DNA from: Catalinimonas niigatensis
GTDB taxonomy: Bacteria; Bacteroidota; Bacteroidia; Cytophagales; Cyclobacteriaceae
DNA length: 64,000 nt
Assembly: GCF_030506285.1 (NCBI RefSeq)
Contig: NZ_CP119422.1
Location: 3,638,501-3,702,500, forward strand
Reading direction: 5' to 3'
The notes under the pieces are model-generated. The model saw only the letters and a list, made by a program, of their open reading frames with translations. It ran no database searches and was not told the DNA's origin. Below are positions 1 through 8,263 of the stretch, one piece after another; the first letter of the stretch is position 1, and each line of letters starts with the position of its first letter. The translations under genes were made by a program, and so were the position numbers.

Positions 1-18
1 TGATTCTGATCATATTCC

Positions 19-801
19 TCAAAAATCTTTGCGATTGGCGGTTCTCCCTGCCCCCCACAGAGGAATGAGTATCCAAACAAGTGAGCAAAGCAAAGCCAAT
101 GCGATACCCAGAGAGGTGCCGAAGAATTTATTAAACACAGCTCCGGTGTAGCCCAAGAGTGCTGATATATCCAACTTGAGCATCATCAGGATGCGGGAAA
201 GGTCTATCGGATTGAAAAGCGTGAAAGCTATGGCAAATTTATCTACCGGATAATCCTCAAAAGCCAGGAGTAAGAGCAGGAATACTCCATCATACAGTAC
301 CGCCATAAACAGCCACACCAGCAGTGCCAATCCGAAGCCCTTCACTCTGTTTTCATTTTTGAGTGAAATCCAAAAGGCAATGGCAGTAAAAATAAAGGTT
401 AACAGCAAGCCAGTGAGCAGTAGTGTGAAGAAATTCCATATCTGAGCAGAAACGAATATACCATATAACAAAAATGGAAGTCCCAGACCCAACAGCAGAC
501 TAAGCGATAGGGAAAGTGCCAGACCCAGATATTGACCGCCAAAAATGGAAGTTCTACGGATGGGTTGGGCCAGCAGAAGTTCTACAAATTCCCGGCTACT
601 ATAGTAGTAGATAACACCAAACATAATGCTGACCAGCGGACTCAGCACGATAATGATGTTCATCAGGCTGATGATGCCTTTGGATAAGTCGTTGCTGAAG
701 TACAGCAGACCTGTAGCACAGAGCAGATAGAACAGAAAATAAATGATGCTCCAGCGGCTCCGCATCAGATCAAAGAAGGTGAATTTGAATATTTTGAACA
801 T
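19..801 (-). CDS. nosY: ABC-2 type permease of the nitrous-oxide reductase maturation system (NosY)
   Basis: A 260-residue protein with about six hydrophobic membrane spans (roughly residues 15-37, 45-67, 85-112, 120-146, 155-180 and 230-252) and the layout of ABC-2 permeases. The motif around residues 65-82 (YYYSSREFVELLLAQPIRR) is typical of NosY. It would pair with the NosF ATPase just upstream and with NosD to supply sulfur or another component for CuZ assembly in periplasmic NosZ. It is the last nos gene visible; the operon could continue past the window edge. The gap of 97 bp to nosF contains a perfect palindrome. Family assignment is strong because of context. Confidence 0.9.
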   Translation of the reverse strand: MFKIFKFTFFDLMRSRWSIIYFLFYLLCATGLLYFSNDLSKGIISLMNIIIVLSPLVSIMFGVIYYYSSREFVELLLAQPIRRTSIFGGQYLGLALSLSLSLLLGLGLPFLLYGIFVSAQIWNFFTLLLTGLLLTFIFTAIAFWISLKNENRVKGFGLALLVWLFMAVLYDGVFLLLLLAFEDYPVDKFAIAFTLFNPIDLSRILMMLKLDISALLGYTGAVFNKFFGTSLGIALALLCSLVWILIPLWGAGRTANRKDF

Positions 802-850
802 GATGATTGCAGATTTAAAATTTCAGATTGAAATGTTGATCATTCAGGAG

Positions 851-870
851 GAACACGATTAATCGTGTTC
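851..870. repeat. Perfect 20-bp palindrome between nosF and nosY
   Basis: GAACACGATT is followed directly by its reverse complement AATCGTGTTC, with no spacer. It lies in the 97-bp gap between the nosF stop and the nosY start. As RNA it would form a hairpin with no T-run, so it is not a canonical terminator. The central GATTAATC core resembles dispersed palindromic elements seen in many bacteria, but no second copy was seen in this window. It may be a REP-like element, an mRNA stability stem or an operator. Confidence 0.6.
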
Positions 871-898
871 GTACAGTTTTAGAATTGAGTTAAGCAGT

Positions 899-1630
899 TC
901 AATCATTCATCATCAGAATGCTTTCTTTTTTTTTGAGTAGCATTTGGGCGATGGCATGCTCCAGGTCTACCTCACCACTTTGTCTTACCAAATCTTGAAG
1001 ACTACCCCTAAAGTGGATATGTCCCTCCAGCAGGAAGACAATCTCATCCGCCAGTGTTTCCACCAGGCTCATGATGTGGGTGGTCAGAATGATGGTTTTA
1101 CCAGCGGCCCTTTCTCTGAGGATCATCTCTTTCAGCCGGATCATCGCTACCGGATCAAGTCCTACGGTAGGCTCATCCAGGATGATGACTGGATTATCAA
1201 ACATCAGGCTGAGCAGGATATTGACCTTTTGCCGGGTTCCGCCGGAGAGCGAACGCAGCGTTTTGTCCAGAAACTCTTCTAGTTCAAAAGCCTCTATGAT
1301 TTCTGCCTCATACACCGCTTGCTGTTGCCTGATGTCTTTTACCATACTTATCAGCTCCTTTACTTTCAGGTTCTCAGGGAAGCGGGCGATCTGAGGCAGA
1401 TAAGCAATCTTTTGACGATAGAGCCATTCGTTGTGTATTTTTTTTCCTTCAAGATAAATTTCTCCCTTATCAGGATGCACCAGGCCGAGCAGACTTTTGA
1501 TGAGGGTAGTTTTGCCTGAGCCATTAGGCCCTAGTATGGCAAATATACCTCCCGAAGTAATATCCAGATTGATGGCTTTGAGCACCTGATTGGGCCCGAA
1601 GGATTTATATAATTTTTTGATCGCAATCAT
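899..1630 (-). CDS. nosF: ABC transporter ATP-binding protein of the nos cluster (NosF)
   Basis: A 243-residue cytoplasmic ATPase. Walker A is GPNGSGKTT at residues 34-42, the ABC signature LSGGTRQ at 128-134, Walker B with VIILDEP at 148-154, and the switch histidine in TTHI near 183. It energises the NosY permease in the NosDFY complex needed to mature the CuZ centre of N2O reductase. Its start overlaps the nosD stop by 4 bp (ATGA), which indicates translational coupling in one operon. Confidence 0.93.
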   Translation of the reverse strand: MIAIKKLYKSFGPNQVLKAINLDITSGGIFAILGPNGSGKTTLIKSLLGLVHPDKGEIYLEGKKIHNEWLYRQKIAYLPQIARFPENLKVKELISMVKDIRQQQAVYEAEIIEAFELEEFLDKTLRSLSGGTRQKVNILLSLMFDNPVIILDEPTVGLDPVAMIRLKEMILRERAAGKTIILTTHIMSLVETLADEIVFLLEGHIHFRGSLQDLVRQSGEVDLEHAIAQMLLKKKESILMMND

Positions 1631-2862
1631 GATACAGGTTTCATTAAAGGTGAAGGATCTACCAGGTTTTGCGGGGTAATGGCCGGAGCCACTTTTTCAG
1701 CAAAATTGATAATGTCTATGAAAAGACTTCGCAACAGAATGATAGAAGGCTGCACCCGATTGATGACATAGGAGAACAGCTTGACCGGATGGTAGGGCAC
1801 GTCTCCCACGCCATCTTTATCCAGGTCGTAGCCGCTGTATTCACTCCAGTAGTTACTCTCGTAAGTGTTGTAATTATGCTGACTATTGGTAGACAGATCA
1901 AAAGTATTGGACAGGAAATTATTTCTTGTAAAGACATTGCTATCAGAACTGCCTGAGATACGCAGCGCCCATCCGTTTCTCCTGAAGTTATTATGCGTAA
2001 TCTGGCAGCGGTTAGCCCCTTCAGCATAGATGCCACTGGTATTTTCTGTAAACTCATTGTGGGTGATCTGGCTGTCAAAGATTTCTTTGAGCAGCAGCCC
2101 ATAGGAGGCACTGCCCCAGTTCTTTTCAAAGATATTATGCTGCATATTGATCTGCTTGGAGAACATGACCGCCACGCCTGCACCATTATTGCGGAAAATA
2201 TTACCCAGGTAGTTGTCGTGGTTTGAAAACATAAAGTGCAGGCCGTAACGCAGATTTCCTTCGCTTACATTTTCCTCTATACTACTGTAGTTGACAAACT
2301 CCAGATAAATCCCGTCGCGGTGATTTTTAACGATATTGTTTTTGATGGTGATACTATCACAGTACCAGAGGTGGATGGCATTGCCGGAAGAAGCTTCATT
2401 TTCCGCATTGCCAATAATTTCATTGTTATTCACAGTACAATGGACAGATTCTTCCAGCATCACGCCGAAGAAGGTGTTCATCAACTGGTTGCCGCGGATA
2501 GTACTTCCCCTACTACCGCTGAGTTTGATGCCTGCCTGATCTTTGAGGTAGCTGATACCTACATTCTGAATTTTGAAACCGCTTACAGTTACAGAGTCAG
2601 CGGTAATAGTCAGGATTTCATTCTGGTTTTCTCCATCCAGTACCGGAAAATCCTGACCTAGCAGTACCAGGGGTTTGTCAATGATGATATTACCTTCTTT
2701 ATAGATACCTTTTTCTACTACAATCGTATCCCCGGCATTGGCCATTTGAATAGCATTACTTACCGACTTATGCTGTTGATCTGCCCCCACATATATGGTT
2801 TTTGCATAAGCAGATGCAAGGTTTAGCCAGCAAAAGCAGCAGATGTACAGCAGGGTTTTCAT
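1627..2862 (-). CDS. nosD: Periplasmic copper-binding beta-helix protein NosD
   Basis: A 411-residue exported protein with a Sec signal peptide over about residues 1-21 (cleavage near AYA/KT). The body consists of many short NosD/CASH parallel beta-helix repeats rich in Asn, Gly and Ile (for example NNEIIGN, HNNFRRNGWALRISGS). The C-terminal 60 residues leave the repeat pattern. NosD works with the NosFY ABC transporter in assembly of the CuZ site. It overlaps the neighbours on both sides by 4 bp, so translation is probably coupled through nosL-nosD-nosF. Confidence 0.93.
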   Translation of the reverse strand: MKTLLYICCFCWLNLASAYAKTIYVGADQQHKSVSNAIQMANAGDTIVVEKGIYKEGNIIIDKPLVLLGQDFPVLDGENQNEILTITADSVTVSGFKIQNVGISYLKDQAGIKLSGSRGSTIRGNQLMNTFFGVMLEESVHCTVNNNEIIGNAENEASSGNAIHLWYCDSITIKNNIVKNHRDGIYLEFVNYSSIEENVSEGNLRYGLHFMFSNHDNYLGNIFRNNGAGVAVMFSKQINMQHNIFEKNWGSASYGLLLKEIFDSQITHNEFTENTSGIYAEGANRCQITHNNFRRNGWALRISGSSDSNVFTRNNFLSNTFDLSTNSQHNYNTYESNYWSEYSGYDLDKDGVGDVPYHPVKLFSYVINRVQPSIILLRSLFIDIINFAEKVAPAITPQNLVDPSPLMKPVS

Positions 2863-3944
2863 AATACCTCCTCTCTAAGTATCAGTAGTGACTGTTCTCT
2901 GGTATTTTTTAAGGGAGCAAGCGTATCAAACTGCTCATAGAGTTCCTCCCAGCTATAAAGTTCTCCGGTTTTTTCTTGCCTGAATTCCAGTGCGCCTTGT
3001 TTAGAATCAAAAGCAGTTAGGTTCATTCCCATAGGACTGGGCATTTGCTCGCTGCGGAGAAAGTAAGCCTGAGCAACAGGTATGAGCTGTCCTCTTTGCT
3101 GATAAGGAGTGACTAGTGTTTGGGCAATTTTTTCTTTCTCAACCTGACCAGATTTCATATAATGGATCATACATTCTACTGCATCAAATTTATAAACCTT
3201 GCCGGTAGTAGTAACGAGCTCACTTCCGTGCTGCTGGTCCACAATGGTCATCTGACAGTAGTGGCAATGATCTTCGCCATAGCTGATTGGCTGTGGTTCT
3301 ACCGAACAGCTGCTAGAAAACAGCAACAGAGCCAACACAGCAAAGACCGGTTTTGAAGTAACTTTACTTTTTTTCAGCTTTCTCCACTTCAACCAGCTGG
3401 CTGCCAGACCCAGCACTATCGCCAATCCCAGGAACAGGCTTCCCCAATAGGGATAAGAGTGAGCGTCAAAGTTCAGCAGCATCTTTTGACCAAACAGGGG
3501 TGGCTGATATACCATGCCGGGTATTTTGATTGGTGCATCGGGTGATAAATTGTGACCGTAGTCGTATTCCCAGAGGTAAAAGTCGTAGATACCAAGGATA
3601 CCCAGCACAATAAGCATAATACTCCAGGCCAGAAAGCCTTGTCGCTTATTCACAAAGAACATTACAACTCCCAATACACACATTCCGATGACGATATAGG
3701 GAAAATACTGTAGCTCAGGAATAGCATCCGGCTCTATGTATTGCATACCGATGTAGTGATTCAGTATATTAATATTCTGCAAGACCCCTTCTTCATTACC
3801 CGAGATCTGGTTGATCCAAATGTACATGGTGATGCCATCGGGATATTGAGGAGCATAGAGTGTGATCTGCCATAAAGGAAAGGCAAATAGTAAGAGCAAG
3901 CTCAAAGCTCCGGTCAAAAACATTATTCTCGGTAAATTTTTCAT
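2859..3944 (-). CDS. nosL: Membrane protein fused to a NosL copper chaperone domain
   Basis: The 361-residue product starts at the ATG at 3944; a longer open frame reaches 4079 but would run into nosZ. Residues 1-215 hold about four membrane spans separated by periplasmic loops. A basic stretch (KWRKLKK) and another hydrophobic segment ending in a lipobox-like FSSSC follow, then a NosL domain with the copper-site motif CHYCQM and conserved KFDAVECM. NosL delivers Cu(I) to NosZ. In related clade II clusters the membrane protein and NosL are usually separate genes, from memory of the family. No in-frame Met lies at the junction, so this appears to be a real fusion unless a frame error exists. 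It overlaps nosD by 4 bp. Confidence 0.85.
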   Translation of the reverse strand: MKNLPRIMFLTGALSLLLLFAFPLWQITLYAPQYPDGITMYIWINQISGNEEGVLQNINILNHYIGMQYIEPDAIPELQYFPYIVIGMCVLGVVMFFVNKRQGFLAWSIMLIVLGILGIYDFYLWEYDYGHNLSPDAPIKIPGMVYQPPLFGQKMLLNFDAHSYPYWGSLFLGLAIVLGLAASWLKWRKLKKSKVTSKPVFAVLALLLFSSSCSVEPQPISYGEDHCHYCQMTIVDQQHGSELVTTTGKVYKFDAVECMIHYMKSGQVEKEKIAQTLVTPYQQRGQLIPVAQAYFLRSEQMPSPMGMNLTAFDSKQGALEFRQEKTGELYSWEELYEQFDTLAPLKNTREQSLLILREEVL

Positions 3945-4014
3945 GGCTTTACTGCTTAAGTGTTGGTAAAGCAGGCTATCCGCCCGAAAATTCCGGACAG
4001 ATAGCCAATGCTCA

Positions 4015-5985
4015 CTATTTTCTATTTCCAGTTTTCCAGTCAAGGGCGACTGTGCTTCCCTGGGGAGAAACTCTGGCATATCCCTGCATTTCCTGGTGCA
4101 ATGCCGAACAGAAGTCAGTACAGTAGAAGGGATATACTCCTGGCTTCTGTGGCTCCCAAAGCAGGGTTTCGGTCTGCCCAGGCATCACCAGCAGCTCGGC
4201 ATTGTTAGCTCCCATCACGCTGAGTCCGTGAGGTACATCCCAATCCTGTTCCAGGTTAGTCAGGTGGAAATAAACTTTATCGCCTACTTCTAAACCTTCA
4301 ATATTGTCGGGGGCAAAGTGGCTGCGGATGGAAGTCATATACACATGCACTTCATTACCATCTCTCTCCACTCTGGCTTCACTTTCTTTTTTGGCAGCAT
4401 ACGGGTGTTGATTCTCTGATAACTTAAAGGTCTTGACAGATCTGGGTGTAATAAGCTCGGCAGGAATGGCCTGTGCATAGTGCGGCTCTCCAATGGTAGG
4501 GAAGTCCAGCAGTAGTTCCATCTTATCACCGGAGATATCATACAACTGGGCAGAATGTGCCAGTTCCGGACCGGTAGGCAGATAACGGTCTTTGGTGATC
4601 TTGTTCAGAGCGACCAAATATTTGCCAAAGGGTTTTTGTGAGTCGCCACCGGGAATCATCAGGTGACCTATAGAGTAGTAGGTAGGCACACGGTCTACCA
4701 CTTCCTTGGAATCTACTTTCCACTTCACCACTTCGGATGAGATGAAGAAAGAGGTATAAGCGTTTCCTTTGCCATCAAATTCGGTGTGCAAAGGACCTAA
4801 GCCAGCTTGCTTTACGATTCCATCCAGCACGGATTCGTATTTGAGCACGGGGATGCCATCTATGGTAGTTTCAAAATCTTTGTTTTCAATGGCCTGCACC
4901 ATTTTGCTAAAGGAGTGTACCGACATATCCGCTGAAAGTTTTCCGTTACCCACAATGTATTCTCCTGTAGGATCTACATCCACACCGTGAGGAGACTTAG
5001 GAGTAGGCAGGAAGTATACCAGTCCGGGACATTCCTCTGGGATCAGGACTTTTACAGACTTTTTCTGAGTGGCTGTGGCAGAATGAGTCTCATCGCTATA
5101 CTCATTGTTGTAGTAAGAAGCAGGCATCTCTTTGGCTTTGCCCTGTGCCAGGTATTCCTCAGCCTTTTTCCAGTTGACTGCTGCGATAAAATCTTTGTCG
5201 TTTTGCGAAGCGCCAATTTCTTTCAGGGTATTGGATTGCTCAGTGTTGTAAGTAGTGAAGAATACCCATCCATGTGACTGGCCTTTGCCGGCATGCGCCA
5301 GGTCATAATCGTAGCCAGGTACCAATACCTGAAAAGCCACATCCATATCACCACTTTCCTGATCTACGCTGATAAAGCTCAACGAACCTTTGTATTTCTC
5401 TTTGTACTGATCCAGTGCTATATCTTCATTGGGAATAGGCACACTGAAACGAGTACCGGCTACCACATATTCAGAATTAGCAGTGATAAAGGGTGAAGAG
5501 TGATTACCTCCGCTGTTTGGAATCTCAATGATCTCTGCAGTTTCAAATGTACTTAGATCTACCCTGGCAATACGGGGGGTATTGTTACCATTAATAAAAA
5601 TCCAGCGACCATCAGGCACTCCATCGGTCTGAGAGAGTTCAGGGTGGTGAGCATCATCCCAGGGCACAAAACCATAGGAGGTTTGCAGCATAGGCTTGGT
5701 TTCCTCATTGTAGCCATAGCCTTTTTCAGGATCTTGTGAGAAAACAGGTATTACTCTGAACAACCTGCCGGAAGGTAAGCCATACACACTGATCTGTCCG
5801 CTAAACCCGCCTGACATAAAAGCATAAAACTCATCGTGGTTACCGGGAGCCACATACACTTTGGAGGCAGCATTGGTGACACTCATTACACCTCCTGAAT
5901 CATTATTTGGCCCCTGAGGAGTACAGGCAAAGATAAAAGCCGCACTCAGGGCTGTTGTCGCACATTTTTTTATAAAAGATATCAT
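4015..5985 (-). CDS. nosZ: Nitrous-oxide reductase, clade II, predicted lipoprotein (NosZ)
   Basis: Reduces N2O to N2 in the periplasm. The start at 5985 puts a lysine pair before the hydrophobic stretch and a lipobox Cys at residue 21 (FIFAC); an in-frame ATG at 6012 is the alternative. There is no twin-arginine motif, as expected for clade II enzymes. Beta-propeller motifs carrying CuZ histidines are visible (DDAHHPELSQTDG, GGNHSS). The C-terminal cupredoxin holds the CuA set Cys622, Cys626, His630 and Met633 in YCTDFCSALHQEM. At 656 residues it has the family's usual length and looks intact. It follows the cytochrome c gene by a few bases, and no nosR is present in view. Confidence 0.97.
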   Translation of the reverse strand: MISFIKKCATTALSAAFIFACTPQGPNNDSGGVMSVTNAASKVYVAPGNHDEFYAFMSGGFSGQISVYGLPSGRLFRVIPVFSQDPEKGYGYNEETKPMLQTSYGFVPWDDAHHPELSQTDGVPDGRWIFINGNNTPRIARVDLSTFETAEIIEIPNSGGNHSSPFITANSEYVVAGTRFSVPIPNEDIALDQYKEKYKGSLSFISVDQESGDMDVAFQVLVPGYDYDLAHAGKGQSHGWVFFTTYNTEQSNTLKEIGASQNDKDFIAAVNWKKAEEYLAQGKAKEMPASYYNNEYSDETHSATATQKKSVKVLIPEECPGLVYFLPTPKSPHGVDVDPTGEYIVGNGKLSADMSVHSFSKMVQAIENKDFETTIDGIPVLKYESVLDGIVKQAGLGPLHTEFDGKGNAYTSFFISSEVVKWKVDSKEVVDRVPTYYSIGHLMIPGGDSQKPFGKYLVALNKITKDRYLPTGPELAHSAQLYDISGDKMELLLDFPTIGEPHYAQAIPAELITPRSVKTFKLSENQHPYAAKKESEARVERDGNEVHVYMTSIRSHFAPDNIEGLEVGDKVYFHLTNLEQDWDVPHGLSVMGANNAELLVMPGQTETLLWEPQKPGVYPFYCTDFCSALHQEMQGYARVSPQGSTVALDWKTGNRK

Positions 5986-6013
5986 GACGTTTACAGATTT
6001 GATGGTTATCATT

Positions 6014-6541
6014 TTATTTTACTTCATCTACCGAGCGGAAGTATTCCAGTATCTTTCTGGTGTCTTCGCGGCTGATATTCTGGTTAGCCATGGGAGATAA
6101 ATATTCTGCCAGCAGGGCTTTGGCGACAGGGTCTTGCTGCACCATCTCATTGGGGTTCATGATCATATTCATGATCCATTCAGGAGAACGGCGGACTGTC
6201 AGTTCTTTCAGGGCGGGGCCAATATAGCGTTCTTCTATTTTGTGGCAGGCGGTACAGTTCTCTTCAAAAATAGCCTTACCTTCCGCCACCATAGCTTCGT
6301 CTATTGGTCCCAGGTCTACATGATCTACCGGACCAACTCCCTTATTATTCATGGGGTCAGTCAAATCCTCAGTCAGTGCTTCCATATTTTCCTGTGTCTG
6401 CTCAGTAGTACCGGATTCAGTGGATGCGTTTTCATTTCCGGCATCGCTGCCACAGCCAAAAAGTAGGCTGCTGAATATCAGTGTCAGTACCAGATTTCTA
6501 GTGAATTTTAGTACTTTAGGTATATTGTTGAGGGTTTTCAT
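6014..6541 (-). CDS. Monohaem cytochrome c lipoprotein, likely electron donor to NosZ
   Basis: A 175-residue protein with a lipoprotein signal (LLFGC, Cys30), an acidic Ser/Thr-rich linker and one class I cytochrome c domain. The haem attachment motif is CTACH at residues 96-100, and Met151 (LSPMANQ) is the probable axial ligand. Small cytochromes c sit beside nosZ in many clade II clusters, where NosR is absent. The role as electron donor is inferred from position, as first gene of the operon. A TAnnTTTG-type promoter and an Fnr-like palindrome lie just upstream. Confidence 0.9.
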   Translation of the reverse strand: MKTLNNIPKVLKFTRNLVLTLIFSSLLFGCGSDAGNENASTESGTTEQTQENMEALTEDLTDPMNNKGVGPVDHVDLGPIDEAMVAEGKAIFEENCTACHKIEERYIGPALKELTVRRSPEWIMNMIMNPNEMVQQDPVAKALLAEYLSPMANQNISREDTRKILEYFRSVDEVK

Positions 6542-6563
6542 AACGAATCTTATTTTGTTGTTT

Positions 6564-6571
6564 CAAAAGTA
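6564..6571 (-). promoter_or_regulatory. Candidate -7 element of the cytochrome c-nosZ operon promoter
   Basis: On the minus strand this reads TACTTTTG, a full match to the Bacteroidota -7 consensus TAnnTTTG, 22 bp upstream of the first nos ATG. No TTTG -33 element is seen about 20 bp further upstream, as expected for an activator-dependent promoter. If transcription starts about 5 nt downstream of the element, the adjacent palindrome is centred near -42. Confidence 0.5.
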
Positions 6572-6593
6572 GGAGAGCCTGGACTGTAGTGTT

Positions 6594-6609
6594 TATGATT
6601 TGAATCATA
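6594..6609. promoter_or_regulatory. Fnr/Dnr-type operator between the nos operon and its regulator gene
   Basis: A perfect 16-bp inverted repeat, TATGATT-TG-AATCATA. Its core ATGATttgaATCAT differs from the Fnr consensus TTGATnnnnATCAA by one base in each half-site. It is 60 bp upstream of the cytochrome c start (minus) and about 93 bp upstream of the Crp/Fnr-family gene (plus). Binding by the neighbouring regulator is inferred. Confidence 0.6.
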
Positions 6610-6694
6610 TAGCCCTGTTTACTTTTCTTTTTTTTAGTTTTATTGATCAACCTTTAGCTATTTTAGACTTAATATTTTTTAAAGAAAGTGAAGC

Positions 6695-7306
6695 ATGGGT
6701 ATGATAGATACTGAAATACTGAAGAAATATGGTGCCCGTGAAACCAGTGTACACAAAGACGAAATGCTATTTATGGAAGGAGACAGAGCGCTGTATTACT
6801 GGCAGATTATACAAGGCAGTGTCAAGATGGTCAACTTCAGTCCTGATGGACAGGAGTTTACACAGGGCATCTTTCACGAGGGTGAAAGCTTTGGAGAACC
6901 TCCTCTCTTTTCTGACTTTGATTATCCCAGCAATGCTGTGGCTGTGGAAGATTCGGTGCTGCTGAAACTTTCCAAAGAAAACCTCATTCAACTGCTAAAA
7001 GAGAATTTTGAAATCCACTGGATGATTACCAGTACGCTCAGCAAACGCCTGCAATACAAAGCCATGATCATGCGGGAAATGTCCAGCCACCCTCCTGAGC
7101 ACCGCATCCTGACGCTGATTGATTACCTGAAACATGAAGAATCACAGGAACATGAAGGTGAGCAGTATTACGAAGTACCGCTCACCCGGCAGCAGATCGC
7201 TGACATGACCGGGCTGAGAGTGGAGACTGTTATCCGAAGCATCAAAGCACTGGAGGAAAAAGGTAAAGTGAAAATTATTCGGAGGAAGGTTTATAGAAAA
7301 AGATAA
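6695..7306 (+). CDS. Crp/Fnr-family transcriptional regulator, likely of the nos operon
   Basis: A 203-residue protein with an N-terminal cyclic-nucleotide-binding-like beta barrel (about residues 15-125), a dimerisation helix, and a C-terminal Crp-type winged helix (recognition region LTRQQIADMTGLRVETVIRSI, about residues 160-182). No cysteine cluster for a [4Fe-4S] centre is present, so it is not a classical oxygen-sensing Fnr; a Dnr-like haem/NO sensor or other signal is possible. It is divergent from the nos operon with an Fnr-like palindrome in between, which supports a role in controlling N2O reduction. Start ATG at 6695. Confidence 0.88.
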   Translation: MGMIDTEILKKYGARETSVHKDEMLFMEGDRALYYWQIIQGSVKMVNFSPDGQEFTQGIFHEGESFGEPPLFSDFDYPSNAVAVEDSVLLKLSKENLIQLLKENFEIHWMITSTLSKRLQYKAMIMREMSSHPPEHRILTLIDYLKHEESQEHEGEQYYEVPLTRQQIADMTGLRVETVIRSIKALEEKGKVKIIRRKVYRKR

Positions 7307-7437
7307 GTCGTATTTTATACTTCTAACCTTCTTAATAAAGATAAATTACTTATTAAAGAGAGAGGAAGGGTTAAAGTAATTATTATACTTTTTAAGTTAT
7401 TACATTGTCAGCAAAAGTGATGGGTAAATGCTAAAAA

Positions 7438-7700
7438 GGTTCGAGAGCTCCTTACTCCTAAAGAATTTAGACTAATGATTTACTTATACTGCAAGCTATA
7501 CAAATTAACTATCAGAGCAGGATATCAAAAGCTACCAAAACAATATAAAATAATCGGTTACCTATTCGGTGACCATATCAATTTTTGGATAACCAGTTTC
7601 TTACATACAATATTCAGGAGCCTCCGGCTCCACTAAAAGTGGAGTATAATTCACATCAAAGCCCTTTAAATCTTATGATTTTGAGGGCTTTTTTCTTTTT
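7438..7700 (+). repeat. Dispersed intergenic repeat, copy 1, ending in a terminator
   Basis: This segment aligns by eye with 23545-23791 over most of its length. Shared blocks include ctaatgattt followed by ctgcaagc-atacaaat, aaaataatcgg, tttttgataa-cagt, and atattcag-a-cct-ggctc-act. Small indels break any shared reading frame. Both copies end in a long interrupted stem and T-run. In this copy two further perfect hairpins precede the terminator (GGAGCC-tcc-GGCTCC and CTCCAC-taaaa-GTGGAG). It may be a small-RNA gene or a decayed element. Confidence 0.55.
7658..7700 (+). terminator. Strong intrinsic terminator at the end of repeat copy 1
   Basis: AAAGCCCT pairs with AGGGCTTT, and inside it AAATC pairs with GATTT around a TTAT loop, giving a long interrupted stem. 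A T-rich run (ttttttcttttt) follows. It lies about 350 bp after the Crp/Fnr stop, so it may terminate that gene or an independent transcript from the repeat. Confidence 0.75.
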
Positions 7701-8263
7701 CAGGATACCAAACAAACACAAATCTTTCGGTGACCCATTTTACATTAATCCTACCAAATATGCCTCAATGATACTTTTTGGCAGATGTCAAAACGGAGAA
7801 AATTGACACACTCTGATCAACTCATCAGAATGTTATTAGTCTATAGATAAGCTTATTTCCTTCTATACCGTTGAAGGTAAAGCACGATATTTTTTAGTCT
7901 CCCTTTTTGACTCAGAACACAAAATACTCTTTGGCATAAATCGGAAAAGTGCAACACTTTTGAAAATTGAGTGGTAAATCAACGGAATGATAAATTCGTG
8001 GAAATCAAGTTAGATAAAACCTTTGAAGAGCAGGCTCACATCTTTATAATTAGGTTTGGGTAACCCGCTGATATTCATATGATCATTAACATAAATCGAG
8101 ATTATGGGGCTTTAAATAATCATATTTTTATATTATTTCTCATGACGAAAAGCCGTAGCCACCATGCTTTTGGGGACACGTATCAGCAGTCCATAGCTAG
8201 CCATTAATTTCCAGGTAGTTTAGTCAAGGGAATATGTTTCGTTTGCCGCTAATGATTTTCTCA

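Larger units (their letters stand above)
7307..8263. other. 957-bp stretch without a convincing gene
   Basis: Apart from the repeat and terminator at 7438-7700 nothing is recognised. The forward open frame at 7585-7806 runs through a terminator stem and has no family features. The segment 7800-8263 is A+T-rich, without long frames or clear inverted repeats. It lies downstream of the Crp/Fnr gene (plus) and downstream of the dipeptidase gene (minus). Confidence 0.6.

Noticed and set aside
4335..5496. Open frames on both strands within nosZ
   Set aside because: Shadow frames of a conserved long gene; none has family features.
7585..7806. Forward open frame of 73 codons in the gap after the Crp/Fnr gene
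   Set aside because: It runs straight through the strong terminator stem and shows no family features or membrane segment.
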